Origin: Haematobia irritans
Lineage: Eukaryota; Arthropoda; Insecta; Diptera; Muscidae
Reading direction: 5' to 3'
DNA: 64,000 nucleotides
Assembly (NCBI RefSeq): GCF_050003625.1
Contig: NC_134398.1
Span: forward strand, 65,356,891-65,420,890
Both the position numbers and the translations under genes were made by a program. The notes below the pieces were generated by a model that was given only the letters and a program-made list of their open reading frames with translations, was not told the DNA's origin and did not search any database. Of the stretch, positions 57,414-64,000 are shown in pieces (the stretch's first letter is position 1; each line of letters starts with the position of its first letter).

Positions 57414-57919
57414 TCCCTACCACAAATATGTAAGATTTCTCCATATGAATGAAAAAAGTTCAACAAAATCATTCCATATATGAATACAATTCAGTTAAAT
57501 TTTTTTCATTCTGTAGTATAGTGGTACATAAATATAGGAAAATGTTAACTAATATATGGAATGCATTCTACCTAATTTCTACGAAAATCACATCAAACAA
57601 ATAAAAATGTCTTTGGCGCTATAAGAAGTTCAACTTTCTTCACAATGAGTTCATTTTAACTTAAAGAAGTGGTCACTTTTTTCTGGGTGCAACTTTACAT
57701 TTTAGTTACTTCGTTTTTATTGTGTCAATTTTAAAAATTATTGACTTTTGGCATACAATTAATATTATTACTTAACAAATTAATTATTATTAATTATTTA
57801 TACGGCAAACTATTCCAGGCACTCTTGTTATATTCCGCTTTTGTACGTCAGAGTGAGTAAGCCTTTGCTAACTTTAGTTAAAAAGATAATTAAGTTACTT
57901 AATGATTATAAAGCTGACT
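57414..57919. repeat. AT-rich, with TAM-H-like right end
   Basis: 57423-57692 ends in TCACTTTTTTCTGGGTG, the reversed end of TAM-H. 57693-57919 is unassigned. Confidence 0.4.
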
Positions 57920-57923
57920 TTAA

Positions 57924-58428
57924 CCCTTTCACTACCGATGTCCACTTAGAAGGACATTCGAAAAAGACACTAAATTATATTTTCCCACTTAGTTTTGATT
58001 TATTTCTCGATGTTATTTTAAAGTAAAGGCTTTAATCTAAATAAGCTATAAATATTTTATATATTGGTGAGCACTAAAGTAACTTTTTTATAAACTTCTT
58101 TAACAATGAACGAAAAATACGAAAATTGAGAAAAATTTTCTACTGTATGTTTCTAGTAAATGGACATTCATACAAAAACTATAGCTGATACTGTTTCGGG
58201 TTCTTTTTTGTATTTTTGCTCACAAGAAAGATATTATAGGTCAAATAGCGCTTATTTTCGTAAGGCCATTTAATCACAATTCAAGAATCAAGTTTTCAGA
58301 ACAAGCTCATATAGCTCTTGAAGTAGGTTATCAAAATGGCAATTGTTGTTCTACATGCTGTTAGTACAAGTAAATACAGAAGAAAAATTAAAGTTTTTTA
58401 CACTAGGTTTATTTCGGTAGCGAAAGGG
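57924..58428. mobile_element. PB-3 piggyBac-like MITE, intact copy
   Basis: TTAA at 57920-57923 and 58429-58432. Ends CCCTTTCACTACCGA and, reversed, CCCTTTCGCTACCGA. Just inside the left end is the inverted pair ATGTCC...GGACAT (57938-57957), echoing the GGTCCC palindrome of PB-1. 505 bp, no transposase. Confidence 0.85.
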
Positions 58429-58762
58429 TTAAAAAACTGCAATATATTAAACGATATATTTCATTTATCCCCGATCGGACAATTGAACTTAGCTCATTTT
58501 AGTTTGAAGTCTTTACACCCTCAAAAAAAATCGCTTCTTTAACATATGTTCCAAACATATTTTGCAGGAAGCACATATATTATTGCATACTGCCGAAACA
58601 TTAATATGTTTGTTTTATGTGAACATATTATATGTTTGGAAACATTTTGAGCCAAAAATATTATATGCTTGGAAGAATTTTTCCCAAACACGATTGTGCT
58701 CATTCCCTAACATACTCGTAATTTTCACTTCCACGAAATTTTTTAGTTATTGGCACCTTTCT

Positions 58763-58820
58763 CTGTAATACAAATAATGTTGAAGAAATTATTCACTTTT
58801 ATAAATTTTTTAAATTTTAC
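58763..58820 (-). other. Candidate GT-AG mini-intron
   Basis: Minus strand: CGAAAG/GTAAAATTTAAAAAA...TTTGTATTACAG, 58 nt, as in copy C. Confidence 0.45.
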
Positions 58821-58823
58821 CTT

Positions 58824-58896
58824 TCGCCTGCACGGAGAATCGAACCGAGGACCATACAGTTTGTAAGCCAACACACTATCCACTGGGCTACGTAGC
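58824..58896 (-). other. R2 tRNA-like module in TAM-A copy D
   Basis: Minus strand: TAGCCCAGTGGATAG A-box, GGTTCGATTCTCCG B-box. Confidence 0.6.
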
Positions 58897-59011
58897 TGTT
58901 ATAGTCACCAGTAGATAATTATCGTTTTAAGTTACATTTATATAGCATAGTTTGCAGCGCCCACGAGCCCATGCAAACATAACATTATTTAACAGAAACA
59001 TACATTTGTTT

Positions 59012-59083
59012 GCCACGTGGAGCAGTGGTTAGCATGTCTGCCTTGCATGCAAAGGGTCGTGGGTTCAATCCCTGCTCCGACCG
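59012..59083 (+). other. R1 tRNA-like module in TAM-A copy D
   Basis: GCCACGTGGAGCAGTGGTTA, TGCCTTGCATGCAAAGGG, GGTTCAATCCCTGC, followed at 59086 by a run of about 20 T's, a strong Pol III type terminator. Confidence 0.65.
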
Positions 59084-60426
59084 ATTTTTTTTTTTTTTTT
59101 TTTTTTAATTTACACATTTATATTTATACTATATTAATTTTTTTAAATGAAACATCGAAATGTGCGTTATTAAAGATTTATAGTCAGTAACAGTGCTTGA
59201 TATAAACGAAATTGAATGATTTTTGGATAAAATATTATTTTTTATTGCAAAAATAACAATCTTGTAATAAAAAACTGTTTTTGTACAAAACTTTAAAATT
59301 TGGAAGGAATTCAAAAACTAACAAAAGAAGAACGTGGAGTCGAGTATAAACATACATACATAATTTTATAATATAAACATAAATTTATTTAGGAGTGAAC
59401 AGTTTTTTTACTAGCATTTAACACCATCGCTCTAAAATTCCTTTTATTTTTCTTTAATAATTCTTTTTAAAGAAAATAAACTTTTTAAATTGTTTTAGCT
59501 GTAAAAGTCGAACTTAATGCCCGCTTTTATATTTGATGGTGTCCGTCAACTCCTCGTGGACTACTTTTTAATAAAGAGAAACTAAACTTTATTTTTTTAC
59601 TTTTTACTGTGTAATTTTTCACTATTTCCTCCTTATTTCATTTTACCGTCCCAACTCTAAAAAGAGTATAGTGCCCTTTCGTTATTTTTATGAAGACCCC
59701 TGATTTCTTTTAACGAACCAAGAAAAAAATAATGCCAAAATGATAAACAAAACACATGTCCACACATACATAAAATGCTGCTCTCAAGGCGAAAACATAA
59801 GCTGTTTGTTTTTCAAATGTCTATTCTCTTGGTTCAGAATGTATATTCTCTTTATTCAAATTAAATAATATTTAGACTTAAACATATCAAATTTTTGGCC
59901 TTATCATAAAACAGTTTTCCGAAACAACATACAAGCGGTTTCACAGAAATTGTTCTCTTTTGACTCTTTTGCTGTGTTATATTGATATCTTTCGTCAACT
60001 CTCCCGGTTTCCATCTCTATTTCTCTCTATACTCTCTCTGTCGCTTTGAATAAAATATCACAACATATGTATGTTTAGTTGAAATTTGTAAATTTGTATA
60101 TGTTTGTATTCACACATATGATTTTTATGAAACATTCATACCCCAAACATAATATATTCTAACATATTAACATAGATGTCCCAAACATTTAGTGTTAGTT
60201 TAGGAAAATTACATGTTCGCACTTAAATATATTGTGGTTTAAATCGTGCCCGAAACACATTTTGTTTATATCGGAACATATGAAAAACATATTTTTCTAA
60301 CAGTGTAGAGCTGCGTTCTATAAGATTTCGAGGAAAGCGCTAATTTACAAGGTGCTTAGATGTATAAAGCAATTGTTAATCTTGATATATCCTTGGTAAT
60401 CCTGAATTCGATTGATTCATCCCAGA

Positions 60427-60706
60427 CACACAGAAAAAAATTTCACAAAAATTTTTCCAATTATAATTTTAATTGAGTTTTAAAAAATATTCAATTAAAA
60501 ATTTAATTGATTCAACAAATTTTTTAATTGAAACAAAAATCAATCATAAAAATTAATAGTATCAATTAATTTTTTAATTGGGTCAATCAATTTTTTAATT
60601 GGCCTTCAATTAATTTTTTAATTGATACTATCATTTCTGTGATTGAAGACATTTCAATAAAAAAATTAATTGGATCAATTAATTTCGTGATTGAATTTTT
60701 TGTGTG
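60427..60706. mobile_element. TAM-G MITE
   Basis: Ends CACACAGAAAAAAATTTCAC and, reversed, CACACAAAAAATTCAATCAC. The right flank is TA (60707-60708), the left is GA. The interior is packed with AATTAATTTTTTAATTG-type palindromic words. No coding capacity. Confidence 0.7.
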
Positions 60707-60708
60707 TA

Positions 60709-61660
60709 ATAATGAAAACAAGCTGCCTTAGGAACGTGTATAGGATTCATTTCGAGCGAATTTATAACCGCATTGATGGGAATCCATTTGGAAGTACGTA
60801 TAAACTCCATTTAACCTAATATTCGAATACGATAATTAAAAATGCACATTTCATTTATATCCGGTTCAAATCATACTGTCGTAGCAGATCAGATATCGCT
60901 AATATCTCACATTCTGTCCAAATATTCGATCGCGTTCTGCATTCAATTCCTGTCAGCCAGTATAATGTTGAACTGAAGCGATATGCTGCTGCTCCTCATT
61001 GCTGTGGTGTTCTGTAAAAACAAAGACAAGTGACTGACAGCGTTGAGTGTTAAAAATGCTTTTGTACTGATGTGCCAATGTGCTTTGGCTTTCAGGCTGT
61101 CTTTTTTTTTCGTTGTCTTGTTATTTTAGCAAATATTTTTGTTATTTATTTGAATTTTTGTTCCTCTTGCAAATACAACCGCGATGAAAAGAAGCGCAAA
61201 CCATCGTTCAAAACAACAGTCATGAACTTTTTACACTACTTACTTGCTGAACTATTTGGTTTGGTCCGTCCGTCCAATCAGCAATTTATCCATCCATCCC
61301 AATGGCTCGACTGTTCAGTTAGTCTTCATCAGGCGGCATGGTGTGATGGCGCGTTGGTTTTTTCCTGAAATTGTTTGCATGACTACATGTCAATGCTGAC
61401 ACTGAAATAGAAAAGATGAAAACAAACGAGCCACATTCCTGTTGACTGACTGACATTTTGAGTGCACAACATTATAACATATGCGCGTTTTATTTGCTCT
61501 TGTCTCCTTTCTAAGTTATATGTATTTGGACGATTGTCGATCAGCAGTTTTAATTTTTATGGGAAATGGTCAATTTGATATTTGGTATTATTATTTTGTG
61601 AAATCGATTTAATGCTTTCAGGTTTCCGGGTCGAAATTTTATTTTTCCAAAAACATTTTT
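60709..61660. other. Unassigned sequence
   Basis: More balanced composition than its surroundings, no repeat match. A 98-codon frame at 61072-61368 has a hydrophobic start but no recognisable domain. Possibly unique intergenic or intronic sequence. Confidence 0.4.
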
Positions 61661-61915
61661 TTTACCCTCCACCATCTGATGGTTCCGTTTGTAACACATC
61701 GAAATATTGCTCAGTTCTCATAAAGTATATATTCTAGGTCGTGACTGAATTTTGTATTTATCTAGGGATGTCCGTCCGTCTGTTGAAATCACGTTAATTT
61801 CCGAATTGGCTTGAATCTTGGCACAAGTAGTTGTTATTGATGTAGGTCGGACGGTATTGCCAATGGGCTATATCGGACCAGTTTTAGGTATAGCCCCCTT
61901 ATAAATCGATCATAG
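61661..61915 (+). repeat. DINE-alpha head fragment
   Basis: TTTACCCTCCACCATCTGAT, GTTTGTAACACATCGAAATA, AAAGTATATATTCTAGGTC, GTCCGTCCGTCTG, GGTATAGCCCCCTTATAAA: the 5' head and start of the first unit only. Confidence 0.7.
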
Positions 61916-62860
61916 CCTTTTCTCACTTTTTGAAATTCTCTCATCTGATTGATTTTCAAATTGCGGTTTGGAGTCTATTAATTTTCTTCCGATTTTACTT
62001 AAAACATTGTAGAAATTTCTTTTAGATTGTGTTTCAACAAATACAGCATTAATTTCCCTCAATGCTTCCATAGGTATTAACGAACAAATACATAAATGAG
62101 TACTTCACAAATGGCTTTGTCTAATAGTGCTTATCCTTAAACAAATAAATAATCGTGTCCATATCATAAAACAATAATAGTCATAAATGTTAAGACATAA
62201 AACATGGGTTAGACGATACAAATCACCATAGACTCGCACTAGATAATAGGTATTAGTATTGTTATATGTAATTTAGGCATCATTTGTAATCATAATTCAT
62301 CGACTCTATATTTGTATATGGCGCCTACTGGAATTACACATGTCGATAGTGTACATTTCAATATTTTGTTTTATGACATCCAATCGATCAAATTTATGAA
62401 ATGTTTGCATAAAATCTAAAAAAATGCAGACATGATAGAATGCCATAGCACATTCATGAAAACTTGGCTCCGTCCCCGGGATAACAATCAATGAAATATA
62501 AATATGAGAATGTGTTTGATAGACTGATTGAATCCATAATGCCTGTTACTCAAATATGATGTCGGTGAAAAGACATGTGAATAGAAATTGTTGCATACCG
62601 TTTGCACTTACAAAAAAAAAACTGTGTATTTACACAAAAACATTGTCTACACTCAAAAAAAAAAAAAAGAAAGAAAGGACCTAAAGCTAATTACGTACAA
62701 TGTTTTCTTAATTCTTCTTAATTAATAATAATCAAAATAATACTTTAAAATAAAGCCAAATTCTCAAACTAAGTCTTCGTCTATATTTGAAGCATTTTTA
62801 TCTTACGAGTAAATCGAAAGATTTCTCAATTCCCTTAAATCAAGAAGTAATGAAAGTCTA
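61916..62860. other. Unassigned sequence
   Basis: AT-rich without recognised families except a possible CACTCAAAAAAAAAAAAAAG end near 62650. No gene. Confidence 0.35.
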
Positions 62861-63168
62861 GCCGCAGTGCAATGGTTTGCATGCCTGCCTTGCATACACA
62901 GGGTCGTGGGTTCAAACACCAAAAAGTTTTTCAGCGGAGGATTATCCCACCTCAGTAATGCTGCTGACATTTCTGAGTGGTTAAAAGCTTCTCTAAGTGG
63001 TTTCATTGTAATGTCGAACGCTGTTCGGACTCAGCTATAAAAAGAGGTCCCTCGCCATTGAGCTTAACATAGAATCGGGCAGCACTCAGTGATAAGAGAG
63101 AAGTTCACCACTGTGGTATTACAATGGACTGAATAGTCTAAGTGATCCTGAAATATCGGGCTGCCACC
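62861..63168 (+). repeat. SINE-A, plus orientation, tail lost
   Basis: Head GCCGCAGTGCAATGGTTTGC, GCCTTGCATACACAGGG; the B-box is damaged (GGTTCAAACACC) by deletion of the segment after it. The body is complete to GGGCTGCCACC, where the usual CTAACC tail is replaced by AGGGCTGTGGAGTCG. Confidence 0.8.
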
Positions 63169-63171
63169 AGG

Positions 63172-63263
63172 GCTGTGGAGTCGAGTCAATTTTGCTCGAC
63201 TCCGACTCCGACTCCAGCATTTTTCATCAACTCGACTCCGACTCCGGAGTCGACTCCGAGTAA
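63172..63263. repeat. GACTCC-rich degenerate repeat
   Basis: GGGCTGTGGAGTCGAG, then CGACTCCGACTCCGACTCC and CTCGACTCCGACTCCGGAGT. Similar wording at 48540-48625. It holds the third mariner-type insertion at its end. Confidence 0.7.
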
Positions 63264-63265
63264 TA

Positions 63266-64000
63266 AAGGGTGATTTGTTAAGAGCTTGATAACTTTTTTA
63301 AAAAAAAAAAACGCATAAAATTTGCAAAATCTCATCGGTTCTTTATTTGAAACGTTAGATTGGTCCATGACATTTACTTTTTGAAGATAATTTCATTTAA
63401 ATGTTGACCGCGGCTGCGTCTTAGGTGGTCCATTCGGAAAGTCCAATTTTGGGCAACTTTTTCGAGCATTTCGGCCGGAATAGCCCGAATTTCTTCGGAA
63501 ATGTTGTCTTCCAAAGCTGGAATAGTTGCTGGCTTATTTCTGTAGACTTTAGACTTGACGTAGCCCCACAAAAAATAGTCTAAAGGCGTCAAATCGCATG
63601 ATCTTGGTGGCCAACTTACCGGTCCATTTCTTGAGATGAATTGTTCTCCGAAGTTTTCCCTCAAAATGGCCATAGAATCGCGAGCTGTGTGGCATGTAGC
63701 GCCATCTTGTTGAAACTACATGTCAACCAAGTTCAGTTCTTCCATTTTTGGCAACAAAAAGTTTGTTAGCATCGAACGATAGCGATCGCCATTCACCGTA
63801 ACGTTGCGTCCAACAGCATCTTTGAAAAAATACGGTCCAATGATTCCACCAGCGTACAAACCACACCAAACAGTGCATTTTTCGGAATGCATGGGCAGTT
63901 CTTGAACGGCTTCTGGTTGCTCTTCACTCCAAATGCGGCAATTTTGCTTATTTACGTAGCCATTCAACCAGAAATGAGCCTCATCGCTGAACAAAATTTG
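63266..64000 (-). mobile_element. Tc1/mariner-type element (DD41D), copy 3, cut by the window edge
   Basis: TA at 63264-63265, then AAGGGTGATTTGTTAAGAGC. The 3' terminal region and most of the catalytic domain are present; the 5' half lies beyond 64000. It retains the FSDEAHFW segment lost in copy 2. Confidence 0.9.
63374..64000 (-). pseudogene. Tc1/mariner-type transposase, copy 3, nonsense mutation
   Basis: Same protein as copies 1 and 2, with all three acidic motifs (FSDEAHF, QQDGATCH, TPLDYFLWG). One TGG to TAG change (63716-63718) stops translation just before QQDGATCH, and a Pro to Ser change is seen in the MHSEKC word. Otherwise the frame is open to the edge. Whether the N-terminal half is intact cannot be seen here. 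Confidence 0.85.

Larger units (their letters stand above)
58516..60305 (-). mobile_element. TAM-A copy D, inverted
   Basis: TA at 58514-58515 and 60306-60307. The right end reversed is CACTGTTAGAAAAATATG; the left end is CACCCTCAAAAAAAATCGCT. 1790 bp and almost word for word the reverse of copy C (44006-45809). R1, R2 and the GT...AG segment are present. Confidence 0.85.

Noticed and set aside
61072..61368. 98-codon frame as a host gene
   Set aside because: Hydrophobic start followed by a mixed tail but no recognised motif; length is within chance for this sequence.

Overview
The window looks like AT-rich nuclear DNA from a higher fly, most likely a calyptrate such as the muscids Stomoxys, Haematobia or Musca. 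The evidence is the repeat content: DINE-1/Helentron-like repeats with their GTCCGTCTGTC-type tract, a tRNA-derived SINE ending in ACCTAACCTAACC, many TA-flanked miniature elements, and Tc1/mariner, piggyBac and non-LTR relics. The species call is from memory of such repeats, not from a search. I find no intact host gene, true tRNA, rRNA or CRISPR array. The window reads as an intergenic or intronic transposon graveyard with some young insertions.

Labels below are informal. DINE-alpha, -beta and -gamma are three DINE-1/Helentron-like families with a common head, a central tandem array and a common tail. TAM-A to TAM-H are families of non-autonomous elements with CAC...GTG ends, most of them flanked by TA. 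PB-1 to PB-3 are piggyBac-like elements flanked by TTAA. SINE-A is a tRNA-Ala-like SINE. FB is a foldback element. R1 and R2 are two tRNA-like modules inside TAM-A and TAM-B.

Layout. 0-3 kb: TAM-C, a deleted mariner-type element with DD41D spacing, and a broken jockey-type reverse transcriptase. 3.8-9.5 kb: DINE-alpha, SINE-A pieces, a PB-3 element holding a TAM-C, a TAM-B and an FB arm. 9.6-14.4 kb: DINE-beta with TAM-A in its last bases, directly followed by DINE-alpha. 14.6-22.3 kb: FB palindrome, TAM-B, a TAM-A relic holding DINE-beta, TAM-F, and DINE-alpha with a TA microsatellite. 22.8-26.7 kb: two TAM-B elements, the first holding DINE-alpha and TAM-D. 28-36.8 kb: TAM-A2, DINE-gamma, PB-1, TAM-F, and a 29-bp palindromic minisatellite. 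38.4-43.9 kb: a PB-2 element carrying TAM-B, a DINE-gamma fragment, and TAM-A that itself holds SINE-A and DINE-gamma. 44-48.3 kb: TAM-A, TAM-A2, DINE-alpha. 50.2-51.7 kb: a second mariner-type copy inside a long TA microsatellite. 52.5-64 kb: DINE-gamma with TAM-E, DINE-gamma with SINE-A, SINE-A with TAM-D, PB-3, an inverted TAM-A, SINE-A, and a third mariner-type copy running off the right edge.

Three observations stand out. First, TAM-A and TAM-B share a core with two divergent tRNA-like Pol III modules followed by a conserved 58-63 nt GT...AG segment that looks like a fly mini-intron. Second, the three DINE families differ in sequence but keep nearly the same array period, 152-153 bp, exact at 153 bp in DINE-gamma. 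Third, target-site duplications let the order of nested insertions be read directly; removing one TAM-B element restores an in-frame piggyBac cysteine-rich C-terminus. No genes here appear to work together as a host pathway.
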